Assembly (NCBI GenBank): GCA_018969935.1
Contig: JAGWXJ010000039.1
Location: 1-14,154, forward strand
Reading direction: 5' to 3'
DNA: 14,154 nt
From: Alphaproteobacteria bacterium
Lineage (GTDB): Bacteria > Pseudomonadota > Alphaproteobacteria > Micavibrionales > UBA1664
The notes beneath the pieces are model-generated. The model did not search any database. It saw nothing but the letters and a program-made list of their open reading frames with translations, and was not told the DNA's origin. Below are positions 6,161-13,882 of this stretch, one piece after another. A program made the translations under genes and the position numbers. How positions within the stretch are numbered: position 1 is the first letter of the stretch; each line of letters begins with the position of its first letter.

Positions 6161-6916
6161 TTATGGAAGTAAACGGGCGTAGGCGCGGTTAACGCTGTCA
6201 GAAAACGCGCTGGCAATCGCCTTGGCAAGGCAGTCATAGCTCCACGCATTCATGTGCAGGTTGTCAGCAGCCGTAAAGTGGCTGACAGGAATACCGTTTT
6301 TACGATGCCACCCGCGCATCAGCGCATGGCGGTCTATGAGGTTGAGCCTGAAGGCGCGGGAAGCCTCGTCCAGCACGCGCATCATCTTGGGGGCATCGGG
6401 CTTTGCTTCCACGGCGGGCGCAAATTGCGCGTTCATCAGCACAACCTCGATACCGCGGGACTGGATGGCCCTTATAGCCTCGGCAATCTTGACTTCGGCC
6501 TCGGCCACCGATCGGCCTTGCAACACCACGTTGGTCCCTACCTGAAACAGCACCATATGGGGGTTATGCGCAAACACGTCACGTTCAAGGCGAAGCATCA
6601 TGCCGTCCACATCCTCGCCGCCAACACCGCTGTTAACAACGGTAATGCCTTGGCGGGGGAAGCGCGCGCGCAACTCGGCTTCAAGCCTCTCGGGGTAGGA
6701 TTGGCCTTTGTCGGCCCCCGCCCCTTCGGTCGATGACGAACCAAGCGCAACGATGCGCAATTCTTGCCCCAGCATCAGGCGGCCCACACCGGCCATGGAC
6801 TGGTCAAACCTGATGGTGTTATCGGGTGTAGGGCATGCCTGCCCGTAAGCCTCGGTGCCCGATGCGGCCAATGCCAGAAATCCTGAAACCAATGTGCCTG
6901 TGATACGTCTTTTCAC
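6161..6916 (-). CDS. Secreted SGNH/GDSL-family hydrolase
   Basis: The 251-residue product is an exported esterase/lipase-like enzyme. Residues 1 to about 26 form a signal peptide (basic MKRR, hydrophobic core, small residues toward GQA). The mature domain has all four SGNH blocks: GSSSTEG (59-65) with nucleophile S61 and Ser in place of the usual Asp of GDS, G99-G100 in NSGVGGED, GTN (127-129) with N129, and DNLH (218-221) with D218 and H221. Family members deacylate lipids, acetylated sugars or thioesters; the substrate cannot be told. The start is a GTG (6916-6914) that overlaps the proA stop as GTGA, so translation is probably coupled. The next in-frame Met at residue 41 would lose the signal peptide, which supports the GTG start. 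Periplasmic or surface location is inferred. Confidence 0.87.
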   Translation of the reverse strand: MKRRITGTLVSGFLALAASGTEAYGQACPTPDNTIRFDQSMAGVGRLMLGQELRIVALGSSSTEGAGADKGQSYPERLEAELRARFPRQGITVVNSGVGGEDVDGMMLRLERDVFAHNPHMVLFQVGTNVVLQGRSVAEAEVKIAEAIRAIQSRGIEVVLMNAQFAPAVEAKPDAPKMMRVLDEASRAFRLNLIDRHALMRGWHRKNGIPVSHFTAADNLHMNAWSYDCLAKAIASAFSDSVNRAYARLLP

Positions 6917-8172
6917 GGTCTTGTCTGTCCGTTGCCGAATACTCTGTACTGTGTTGTTGTCAGCTGCTCGGCACCCACGGGCCCGCGTGCATGCAGGCGC
7001 CCTGTGGCTATACCGATTTCAGCCCCGAACCCGAATTCACCGCCATCGGCAAACTGGGTGGAAGCATTGTGTAGCACGATGGCTGAATCCACTTCACGCA
7101 AAAACTTTTGTGCAGCTGCGTTATCCGCCGTGACAATGCTTTCCGTATGATGGGATCCATAATGGTTGATATGCGTAATCGCACCTGCAACCCCGTCCAC
7201 CACTTTCACGGATATAACCGCGTCCAGATATTCCGTCCGCCAGTCTTCCTCGGTAGCTGGTGTTACGCGGGCATCAACGGCCTGCGTATCGGCATCGCCG
7301 CGCACGGCACATTTGGCATCCAATAACATCTGTACCAAAGGCTTCAGGTGTGTAGCCGCACACGCGCGGTCAACCAGCAGCGTTTCGGTTGCCCCGCAAA
7401 TGCCGGTGCGGCGCATCTTGGCGTTCAGCACAACTGCCTTAGCCATTTCAAGGTTCGCGGCACCATCCACATACACGTGGCAAATACCGTCAAGGTGCGC
7501 AAATACGGGCACGCGCGCTTCCTCCTGCACCCTTGCAACAAGCGACTTGCCGCCGCGCGGCACTATCACATCAACCGTACCTTGCAGGCCTTTCAGCATC
7601 AGCCCCACCGCCTCGCGGTCAGGCACCGGCACCAATGAAATAGCCGCAAGCGGCAACTGGCTTTTTTGCAGGCCCTGCTGCAACGCCTGATGGATGGCGA
7701 CAGCCGTACCATATGAATCCGAACCCGGGCGCAAAATAACGGCATTGCCCGATTTAAGGCACAGCGCAGCCGCATCAGCCGTCACATTCGGGCGGCTTTC
7801 GTATATCACCCCGACAACGCCCAGCGGCACACGCACCTGCTGTATTTTAAGGCCGTTCGGGCGCGTCCATTCCTTCACAATGCTGCCCACAGGGTCGGGA
7901 ATGTCAGTCATGTTCGCAACGGCTTCCGCAATCGCATTCAGGCGCTTGGCATCAAGGTACAGGCGGTCAAGGTAGGCACTGGTCATGCCCGCTTTTTCGG
8001 CGGCATTCCAATCCTTGCGGTTGGCAGCCAGTATGGCGGCAGCATTGCTGGAAAGCGCCTCCGCCATCGCCCACAGCGCACCGTTTTTGCGGTCGGGCGG
8101 CACAAGCGCCATGGCACGCGCGGCAATCCGCGCCTCGGCACCCAGTGCGTTCATGGTGTCTTCAAGGCTCAC
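6913..8172 (-). CDS. proA: Gamma-glutamyl phosphate reductase (proline synthesis)
   Basis: ProA reduces gamma-glutamyl phosphate with NADPH to glutamate 5-semialdehyde, the second step of proline synthesis from glutamate. The 419-residue length is normal. It has the aldehyde-dehydrogenase fold signatures: PLGVVGVIYESRPNVTADAA (116-135), LKSGNAVILR (139-148), VPRGGKSLV (204-212) and the catalytic Cys259 in RTGICGATE. The stretch after NAVILR reads PGSDS, where most ProA proteins I know have GGSE(A/S). The GTG start at 8172 overlaps the proB stop as GTGA; an ATG six codons in (8154, MNALGAEARIA) is a good alternative start. It follows proB and precedes the SGNH gene, with overlaps at both ends. 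Confidence 0.96.
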   Translation of the reverse strand: MSLEDTMNALGAEARIAARAMALVPPDRKNGALWAMAEALSSNAAAILAANRKDWNAAEKAGMTSAYLDRLYLDAKRLNAIAEAVANMTDIPDPVGSIVKEWTRPNGLKIQQVRVPLGVVGVIYESRPNVTADAAALCLKSGNAVILRPGSDSYGTAVAIHQALQQGLQKSQLPLAAISLVPVPDREAVGLMLKGLQGTVDVIVPRGGKSLVARVQEEARVPVFAHLDGICHVYVDGAANLEMAKAVVLNAKMRRTGICGATETLLVDRACAATHLKPLVQMLLDAKCAVRGDADTQAVDARVTPATEEDWRTEYLDAVISVKVVDGVAGAITHINHYGSHHTESIVTADNAAAQKFLREVDSAIVLHNASTQFADGGEFGFGAEIGIATGRLHARGPVGAEQLTTTQYRVFGNGQTRP

Positions 8173-9278
8173 AACATCACCATGTCATCGCGGTGGATAA
8201 GCTCGGCCCTGAAGGGCGCGCCAAGTATGCTTTCAATCTCGGCGCTTTTTTTGCCGGCAATCTGTACGGCCTCGGCAGCGTCATAGGCCACAAGCCCGCG
8301 CGCAAGGTCACGCCCCGCACCATCGCGCACCGCCACCACATCGCCTTTGCCAAACGCACCATCAATTTTGCGCACACCGGCAGGCAACAGGCTCTTGCCG
8401 TTTGCAAGCGCGGCAGCTGCGCCGTCATCAACCACCACAACCCCCGCAGGCGCCATGGCCCCCGCAATCCACTTCTTGCGGGCTTGCAGCGGCGTTTCGG
8501 CAGCCTTGAAAACGGTGCACTTGCCGCCGTCTTCAATCGCCTTCACAGGGTGCATGATTTTCCCGCTGGCAATCAGCATCGTACAGCCCGAGCCCGTTGC
8601 GATTTTCGCGGCATCGACTTTTGTCTTCATCCCCCCGCGCGAAAATTCTGATGCGGCACCACCCGCCATCGCCTCAATCTCGGGCGTAATCCGCTCGATA
8701 ACATCCAGAAACTTGGCTGCACTGTCCTTTTGCGGGTTCGCCGTATACATCCCGTCAATATCGGATAGCAAAATCAGCCCGTCCGCTTCCGCCATGCTCG
8801 CCACACGCGCGGCCAGCCTGTCGTTGTCGCCGTACTTTATCTCGGCGGTCGCAACCGTATCGTTCTCGTTGATCACCGGCACCGCGCCCATGCCAAGGAG
8901 GGTGGATAGCGTCGCGCGCGCATTCAGGTACTTGCGGCGCTCCTCCGTATCGCCAAGCGTCAGCAATATCTGCGCGGCCTTAAGGCCCCTCGCATCAAAC
9001 GCCACACTCCACGCCGATGAAAGCGCGATTTGCCCAACAGCAGCCGCAGCCTGTGATTGGTCCAGCGTTAGCGGGCCGCGCGGCAACTTCAAAATCGCGC
9101 GCCCAAGCGCAATAGCCCCCGATGAAACAACAAGCACCTGCGCACCCTTGGCAACAAGCGCGGCAAGGTCATCGCACAGCGCATTCAGCCAATCCGTTTT
9201 CGGCAAGCCGCTGGCATGGTCCACCAAAAGGGCGGAACCCACTTTGACAACCACACGCTTGAACTGGCTAGGCTTCAT
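8169..9278 (-). CDS. proB: Glutamate 5-kinase with PUA domain (proline synthesis)
   Basis: ProB phosphorylates the gamma-carboxyl of glutamate, the first and feedback-regulated step of proline synthesis. The 369-residue product has an amino-acid-kinase domain (about 1-260) with VVVKVGS (9-15), SSGAIALG, the NENDTVATAEIKYGDND segment and LLSDIDGMYTANP, followed by a C-terminal PUA domain (about 280-365), as in full-length bacterial ProB. The ATG at 9278 (MKPSQFKRVVVKVGS) fits the family start; further upstream in-frame codons fall within the TetR gene. It begins 5 bases after the end of the TetR gene, and its stop overlaps the proA start, so TetR, proB and proA probably share a transcript. There is no obgE in front, unlike many alphaproteobacteria. 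Confidence 0.97.
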   Translation of the reverse strand: MKPSQFKRVVVKVGSALLVDHASGLPKTDWLNALCDDLAALVAKGAQVLVVSSGAIALGRAILKLPRGPLTLDQSQAAAAVGQIALSSAWSVAFDARGLKAAQILLTLGDTEERRKYLNARATLSTLLGMGAVPVINENDTVATAEIKYGDNDRLAARVASMAEADGLILLSDIDGMYTANPQKDSAAKFLDVIERITPEIEAMAGGAASEFSRGGMKTKVDAAKIATGSGCTMLIASGKIMHPVKAIEDGGKCTVFKAAETPLQARKKWIAGAMAPAGVVVVDDGAAAALANGKSLLPAGVRKIDGAFGKGDVVAVRDGAGRDLARGLVAYDAAEAVQIAGKKSAEIESILGAPFRAELIHRDDMVML

Positions 9279-9282
9279 CGCG

Positions 9283-9873
9283 TCAAATCCCGAATGTTTC
9301 GGCCCACCGTTCCGTACGGGCGAGTGAACGGTCAAGCGATGCCATGGTCTTGGCCATGTCGGGGCTTTCATCATCTTTCCACTGTCGCATCGCCGCCAGA
9401 TAAATGACGGATAGGCCAAGCACGCGCGCAGCCCCGCGCCAGCCCGTTGTTTCAATGCCGCAGGCTTCCAGCATCCACGCCATCGAACGGCCAAGGTGCG
9501 GCAGCGCAATCACCATTTGTTTGGGGTCCGCACAAAATGAACCGAGTATGGATACAACCGCCTCGCGGTCGCGGTTCAGGCGGTCAAAACGCTCCATCAG
9601 AATATCGAACAGGCAATCACGGTGGCTACCGCCCCCGCCCTGCCCGTAGCTTTCAAGTACGTCCGCGTCCACACGGCGGGCATAGGCCGCCAGTATGTCT
9701 TCCCGCCCGTCAAACATCTGCGATAGGGCCGAAAGGCTGATACCCGCCTCCTCGGCAATATCGCCCATGGTCACGTTTGCCCAGTCGCGCTTGGCCGCAA
9801 GGGCGAGAGCCGCGTCCACAACATCGGTGCGGGGGTTGGATGAAATCGTCTGTTTTTGTCTTTTCGAGGCCAT
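9283..9873 (-). CDS. TetR/AcrR-family transcriptional regulator
   Basis: The 196-residue product has the TetR layout: a basic N-terminus (MASKRQKQ), a three-helix DNA-binding domain at about 16-63 with helix-turn-helix around 36-56 (MGDIAEEAGISLSALSQMF), then a helical ligand or dimer domain. The late segment QWKDDESPDMAKTMASLDRSL (164-184) recalls COQ9 and related FadR-like proteins, so a ubiquinone-associated COQ9-type relative is the alternative. The start at 9873 is chosen because the in-frame ATG at 9969 would run into the divergent kinase gene and add 32 unconserved residues. The gene is divergent from the kinase gene by 43 nt and 4 nt upstream of proB, so it could control either side and itself. 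Its ligand is unknown. Confidence 0.85.
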   Translation of the reverse strand: MASKRQKQTISSNPRTDVVDAALALAAKRDWANVTMGDIAEEAGISLSALSQMFDGREDILAAYARRVDADVLESYGQGGGGSHRDCLFDILMERFDRLNRDREAVVSILGSFCADPKQMVIALPHLGRSMAWMLEACGIETTGWRGAARVLGLSVIYLAAMRQWKDDESPDMAKTMASLDRSLARTERWAETFGI

Positions 9874-9916
9874 AGTGGGTGTATAGCATAGGCGCAAAAC
9901 AACAGGAATCGGATAA
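9874..9916. promoter_or_regulatory. Divergent control region between the TetR and kinase genes
   Basis: These 43 nt must hold both promoters or parts of them. On the minus strand TATACA (9880-9885) sits 6 nt before the TetR ATG with no ribosome binding site, which would suit a leaderless start, but its -35 is poor. On the plus strand TATAGC (9882-9887) overlaps it, and AGGAA (9904-9908) precedes the kinase ATG. No clear palindromic TetR operator is visible. Overlapping opposed -10 elements would make the two transcripts mutually exclusive. Confidence 0.35.
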
Positions 9917-10921
9917 ATGCCAAAAACATACGAATTAACGGGCCTCGGAAACGCCATCGTGGATGTCATCGCAAAGGTGGAGGAAAGCTTTCTGGCCGAT
10001 TACGAAATCACCAAAGGCTCCATGACCCTGATTGACGAAACCCGCGCCAAAGGCCTTTACGATGCCTTGGGCGTAGCGCACGAGGTTTCGGGCGGCTCCG
10101 CTGCCAACACCATGGCCGGTTTTGCCTCCTTCGGCGGCAAGGGCGCCTTTATGGGTAAAGTGGCAAACGACCAGCTCGGCGGGATTTTCACGCACGACAT
10201 GCGCGCCGAAGGCGTGCACTTTGCAACCCCGCCCCTTGCAAACGGGCCTGAAACCGCCCGCTGCATGATAGTAGTGACACCCGATGCGCAACGCTCCATG
10301 AGCACGTATTTAGGCGCCTCGGTTGAATTTTCTGAATCCGATGTCGATGAAGCCCTGATAGCGGATTCCCAAATCATCTACCTCGAAGGCTATCTTTTCG
10401 ATAAGGACGCCGCAAAAAAAGCCTACTACCGCGCCACCAAGGCCGCCAAGGCCGCGGGCACCAAAGTGGCCCTCTCCCTCTCTGACAGCTTCTGCGTTGA
10501 CCGCCACCGCGCCGACTTCCTGAAACTCATCGAAAACGATGTCGATATCCTCTTCGCAAACGAAGCCGAGATACTTTCGCTCTTCCAGACCAAATCATTC
10601 GAGGAAGCCGCAACCCAAATCAAAGGCAAATGCGAAGTAGCCGTGCTCACACGCAGCGAAAAAGGCTCGGTCATCGTATCCGCATCAGAAAACATCTCGG
10701 TCGCAATCCAGCCTGTCGCAGACGTGATGGACACGACAGGCGCAGGCGATCAATACGCCGCAGGCTTCCTGTTTGGCTATGCGCGCAATATGCCTTTGGC
10801 ACGTTGTGGCGCGCTTGGCAGCTTGGCAGCGGCTGAAGTCATAAGCCATATCGGCCCGCGCCCTGAAACGTCGCTCGCAAAACTCGCGCACGAAAAACTG
10901 GGGTTGCCACAAGCCGCATGA
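9917..10921 (+). CDS. PfkB-family carbohydrate kinase, adenosine-kinase-like
   Basis: The 334-residue product is a ribokinase/PfkB-fold kinase. Signatures are GLGNAIVDVIA (9-19), the substrate-side VSGGSAANT (57-65), FMGKVANDQLG (78-88) for PfkB signature 1, NEAE (215-218), and the anion-hole and catalytic DTTGAGDQYAAGF (272-284) with base D278. The opening GNAIVDV and overall order match the adenosine kinase-like group of alphaproteobacteria, which would phosphorylate adenosine or a related nucleoside or sugar with ATP; the substrate is not proven from sequence. The start has AGGAATCGG just upstream. The stop overlaps the start of the next gene as ATGA, so the binding protein is translationally coupled to it. 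Confidence 0.9.
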   Translation: MPKTYELTGLGNAIVDVIAKVEESFLADYEITKGSMTLIDETRAKGLYDALGVAHEVSGGSAANTMAGFASFGGKGAFMGKVANDQLGGIFTHDMRAEGVHFATPPLANGPETARCMIVVTPDAQRSMSTYLGASVEFSESDVDEALIADSQIIYLEGYLFDKDAAKKAYYRATKAAKAAGTKVALSLSDSFCVDRHRADFLKLIENDVDILFANEAEILSLFQTKSFEEAATQIKGKCEVAVLTRSEKGSVIVSASENISVAIQPVADVMDTTGAGDQYAAGFLFGYARNMPLARCGALGSLAAAEVISHIGPRPETSLAKLAHEKLGLPQAA

Positions 10922-12597
10922 TGTTCCGCGCCGCCCTTTGCATGTTAGCCTTGCTGCTGTCAGCCCACGCATGGGCAGGCGATGCGCCTGTTAACGCCAT
11001 CGCCATGCACGGCGCGCCCAAATACACGGCAGGCGCAAAACATCTCGATTACATTGACCCCTCGGCATCCAAAGGCGGCACCCTTACCCAAAGCGTCGTA
11101 GGCACCTTCGATACGCTCAACCCTTTCACCCTCAAGGGCAAACCCGCCCAAGGGCTCGATTACGTCTACGACAGGTTGGCTGCAAGGGTATGGGATGAGC
11201 CGTTTACGCTCTATGGCCTCGTGGCCAAACAGTTCATCGTGCCGGATGATCGCTCGTCCATCACCTTCATCCTCGATGAAAAGGCAAAGTTCCACGACAA
11301 AACCTCCATCACCGCCGATGACGTGAAATTCACCTTCGAACAGCTCAAGCAGTACGGCCGCCCCAACATGCGCCGCGTCTACCAGCTGGTCAAAAAAATC
11401 ACCATCGAAAACCCGCGCACAATCCGTTTCGATTTAGGCCAAGGCTATGACCGCGAAACGGTCATGATACTCGCCATGATGCCGGTGCTGCCAAAGCACG
11501 ACTGGGCAGGGCGTGACTTCAATTCAACCACGCTGCAAATCCCCGTGGGCTCGGGCCCCTACCGCATCAAAAACGTCGGCGTGGGCCGCAAAATCGAATA
11601 CGAGCGCGTGAAGGATGACTGGGCCGCCGACAACATCACCCGCGTCGGCCACAACAACTTTGATAAACTTGTCTTCGATTATTACCGCGATGATGCTGTT
11701 GCACTGGAAGCATTCAAGGCCCATGAAACCGATGTCCGCCGCGAATTCGATAGCGCCAAATGGCAAACCGCCTACAACGACACGCCCTCGAGCGTCAAAA
11801 AGGAAGCCATCCCCCACGGCAGGCCCGAATGGGTAAAGGGCTTCATCTTCAACCTCCGCCGCCCGCCTTTTGATAACCCAAGCGTGCGGGAAGCCCTCAA
11901 CCTCGCCTTCGATGCCGACTTCGTAAACCAGACGCTGTTCAGGGGCGAGGGCAAACGCATCACCAGCATCTTCCCGAATACCGAGCTTGCGGCCAACATG
12001 TTGCCCGCCTCCCTGCCCCGCCGCGACGCTTTGGTAAAAGCCAACAAGCTGCTTGAGGATGCGGGCTACAAAGTCCAGCAAGGCAAGCGCGTGGATGTCA
12101 AAACCGGCAAACCCTTGGCGTTCCAGATTTTGCTGGCAGCCGCGCAGGATGAAAAAATCGCCCTCGCCTTTACTGGCGGCCTCAAAAAACTGGGCATTGA
12201 AGCCAATGTCCGCACTGTCGATGCCGCACAGTTCGCAGGCGCGCTGGCCTCCTATGATTACGATATGGTGCTCCATTACTGGATAAACACGCTCTCGCCG
12301 GGCACCGAGCAAATGATCTACTGGGGCTGTGATGCCGCCAAAACAGGCGGCAGCAAAAACTACAGCGGCATATGCACCCCCGAAATTGACGAGGCCGCAA
12401 AAGCCATCAGCGCCGCCACAAGCCGCCGACAGCTCATCCAGTCGGCCCGCAACCTCGATAATCTGGTCATGCAGGCAAACCTGTTCGTGCCCCTCTTTAC
12501 AATAGGGCTGGATTACTGGGCCTACTGGCCCAACGTGGCCCACCCAAGGCAAACCCCGCTTTACGGGCAAGTCCTTGAAACATGGTGGGCGCATTGA
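10918..12597 (+). CDS. YejA-type periplasmic peptide-binding protein of an ABC transporter
   Basis: The 559-residue product is a family 5 extracellular solute-binding protein. Residues 1-20 are a signal peptide ending AWA, cleaved before GDAP. The body has HGAPKYTAG, YIDPSASKGGTL, GTFDTLNPF, the ITADDVKFTFEQLK segment of this family, VGSGPYRI, and LAFDADFVNQTLF. The wording around SKGGTL and TLNPF and the DEPFTLYGL stretch match the YejA/microcin C group, which delivers oligopeptides to a YejBEF-type permease. It is about 45 residues shorter than E. coli YejA as I recall it. The ATG at 10918 overlaps the kinase stop; a second ATG at 10921 would do equally. No yejB, yejE or yejF homologue lies in the window, so its partners must be elsewhere. 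Confidence 0.9.
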   Translation: MMFRAALCMLALLLSAHAWAGDAPVNAIAMHGAPKYTAGAKHLDYIDPSASKGGTLTQSVVGTFDTLNPFTLKGKPAQGLDYVYDRLAARVWDEPFTLYGLVAKQFIVPDDRSSITFILDEKAKFHDKTSITADDVKFTFEQLKQYGRPNMRRVYQLVKKITIENPRTIRFDLGQGYDRETVMILAMMPVLPKHDWAGRDFNSTTLQIPVGSGPYRIKNVGVGRKIEYERVKDDWAADNITRVGHNNFDKLVFDYYRDDAVALEAFKAHETDVRREFDSAKWQTAYNDTPSSVKKEAIPHGRPEWVKGFIFNLRRPPFDNPSVREALNLAFDADFVNQTLFRGEGKRITSIFPNTELAANMLPASLPRRDALVKANKLLEDAGYKVQQGKRVDVKTGKPLAFQILLAAAQDEKIALAFTGGLKKLGIEANVRTVDAAQFAGALASYDYDMVLHYWINTLSPGTEQMIYWGCDAAKTGGSKNYSGICTPEIDEAAKAISAATSRRQLIQSARNLDNLVMQANLFVPLFTIGLDYWAYWPNVAHPRQTPLYGQVLETWWAH

Positions 12598-12635
12598 TAT
12601 GGTCATAAAAAACAAGCTTAAGGGTTGAGATAACA

Positions 12636-13208
12636 ATGAAAAAAATTCTGGCACTGGGTGTTGCAACCATCATGCTTTCGGCCTGCTCGGGCAGCTGGAT
12701 GCCCCGTATGGACGGCGGCTACAGCGGCGTCACACCCTCCGAGGCCAATGCCATCGAAAAACAGGTTCGCAACCGCGCCGATTACTGGATGCGTGCCGAC
12801 CACGTAACAGCCGAATACATGACAGGCCCCAAAGCCCAGCACCAGTTGCACTCCGATATCGCGAAATGCGTGGCCGAAGTGCGCGAGCTTGTTCGCCTCG
12901 GCTCCATCCAGCCGACAACACCACCCAAAGGCGTCCCGATGGATCAGGACCAGCGCACGGGCTGGGTATCGCCCACGCGCAACGGCCCCCTGTACATGGA
13001 ATACCAGCCCTATTCAGACTTTGACGGCTGCATGCGCGCCAAGGGTTGGGACCGCCTCGATTTCGTGAAGCCCGTCATTGCCGACCGCGCTGCACACAAC
13101 TACAACGGCACCATTCTGGGCATGACAGCCGGTTCAACGCCGCGTACAACCGCGCGCTACGATACCTACGGCAATGACCAGCGCCAAAACACCGGTTTCA
13201 ATCAATAA
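12636..13208 (+). CDS. Lipoprotein of unknown function with two extra cysteines
   Basis: The 190-residue product begins with a lipoprotein signal peptide (MKKILALGVATIMLSAC) with lipobox LSAC; Cys17 would be lipidated and the next residues SGS favour the outer membrane. The mature part is polar, without membrane segments. Two further cysteines, C78 (IAKCVAEVREL) and C132 (DFDGCMRAKGW), could form a disulfide; the C...CM..KGW arrangement recurs in small proteobacterial lipoproteins of unknown role. The tail (about 165-190) is rich in Thr, Arg, Asn and Gln and looks disordered. It starts 38 nt after the binding-protein gene and ends 15 nt before the transaldolase gene, so it is probably in one operon. 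I do not recognise a named family. Confidence 0.75.
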   Translation: MKKILALGVATIMLSACSGSWMPRMDGGYSGVTPSEANAIEKQVRNRADYWMRADHVTAEYMTGPKAQHQLHSDIAKCVAEVRELVRLGSIQPTTPPKGVPMDQDQRTGWVSPTRNGPLYMEYQPYSDFDGCMRAKGWDRLDFVKPVIADRAAHNYNGTILGMTAGSTPRTTARYDTYGNDQRQNTGFNQ

Positions 13209-13223
13209 CGGAAAGACATACCA

Positions 13224-13880
13224 ATGAAGTTCTTTGTAGATACGGGCGAAATTAACGAAATCCGCGAACTTGCCGCAACAGGCATGCTGGACGGCGTTAC
13301 AACCAACCCCTCGCTCATCGCCAAATCAGGCAAACAGTTCATCCCGCTGATCGAGGAAATATGCTCGGTCGTAACCGGCCCCGTATCGGCTGAAGTTGCC
13401 TCCACCGATTACGAAACAATGCAAAAGGAAGCCGACAAGCTTTCCAAAATCGCCAAAAACATCGCCGTCAAAGTTCCGCTTACGGAAGCCGGCCTCAAGG
13501 TCTGCCGCAACTTGGCCGACAAAGGCATCATGGTCAACGTCACGCTCTGCTTCTCGGCTGTTCAGGCCATTCTGGCTGCAAAGGCTGGCGCCGCGTTCGT
13601 ATCGCCCTTTATTGGCCGCCTCGATGACATCGGTCAGGACGGCATGCAGCTGATTGCCGACATCCGCCAGATCTACGACAACTACCCGAATTTCAAAACC
13701 GAGATTCTGGCCGCATCCATCCGCCACCCGCAGCACGTGCTGATGGCCGCGAAAATGGGCGCCGATGTTTCAACCATCCCCGCTTCCACCATCAAGGCGC
13801 TGTACAAGCACCCGCTCACCGATAAAGGCCTCGCCGCCTTCGTCGAGGACTGGAAGAAAACAGGCCAGAGCATCCTGTAA
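13224..13880 (+). CDS. tal: Short (FSA/MipB-type) transaldolase
   Basis: The 218-residue product is a compact class I aldolase barrel. The Schiff-base lysine is K83 in AVKVPLT; other signatures are FVDTGEI (4-10), GVTTNPSLIAKSG (24-36), FVSPFIGRLDD (125-135) and ILAASIRHPQHV. Aligned by eye with E. coli FsaA, E57 stands where FSA has Gln59 and F129 where FSA has Tyr131. Both are the transaldolase state, so it likely moves dihydroxyacetone units between sugar phosphates in the pentose-phosphate pathway rather than acting as a fructose-6-phosphate aldolase. GGAAAG (13210-13215) gives a ribosome site 8 nt before the ATG. It sits 15 nt after a lipoprotein gene and 2 nt before another, which share no obvious function with it. 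Confidence 0.93.
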   Translation: MKFFVDTGEINEIRELAATGMLDGVTTNPSLIAKSGKQFIPLIEEICSVVTGPVSAEVASTDYETMQKEADKLSKIAKNIAVKVPLTEAGLKVCRNLADKGIMVNVTLCFSAVQAILAAKAGAAFVSPFIGRLDDIGQDGMQLIADIRQIYDNYPNFKTEILAASIRHPQHVLMAAKMGADVSTIPASTIKALYKHPLTDKGLAAFVEDWKKTGQSIL

Positions 13881-13882
13881 CC

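Noticed and set aside
8347..9327. 326-codon plus-strand open frame opposite proB
   Set aside because: It is antisense to a complete proB with all motifs; low-complexity Ala/Ser/Pro translation.
9283..9969. Longer TetR protein starting at 9969
   Set aside because: The extra 32 residues lack family similarity and would overlap the divergent kinase gene; the start at 9873 gives the usual basic N-terminus.
11524..12666. 380-codon minus-strand open frame opposite the YejA-type gene
   Set aside because: It is antisense to a well-supported binding protein and runs into the lipoprotein start; no motif, signal or ribosome site supports it.
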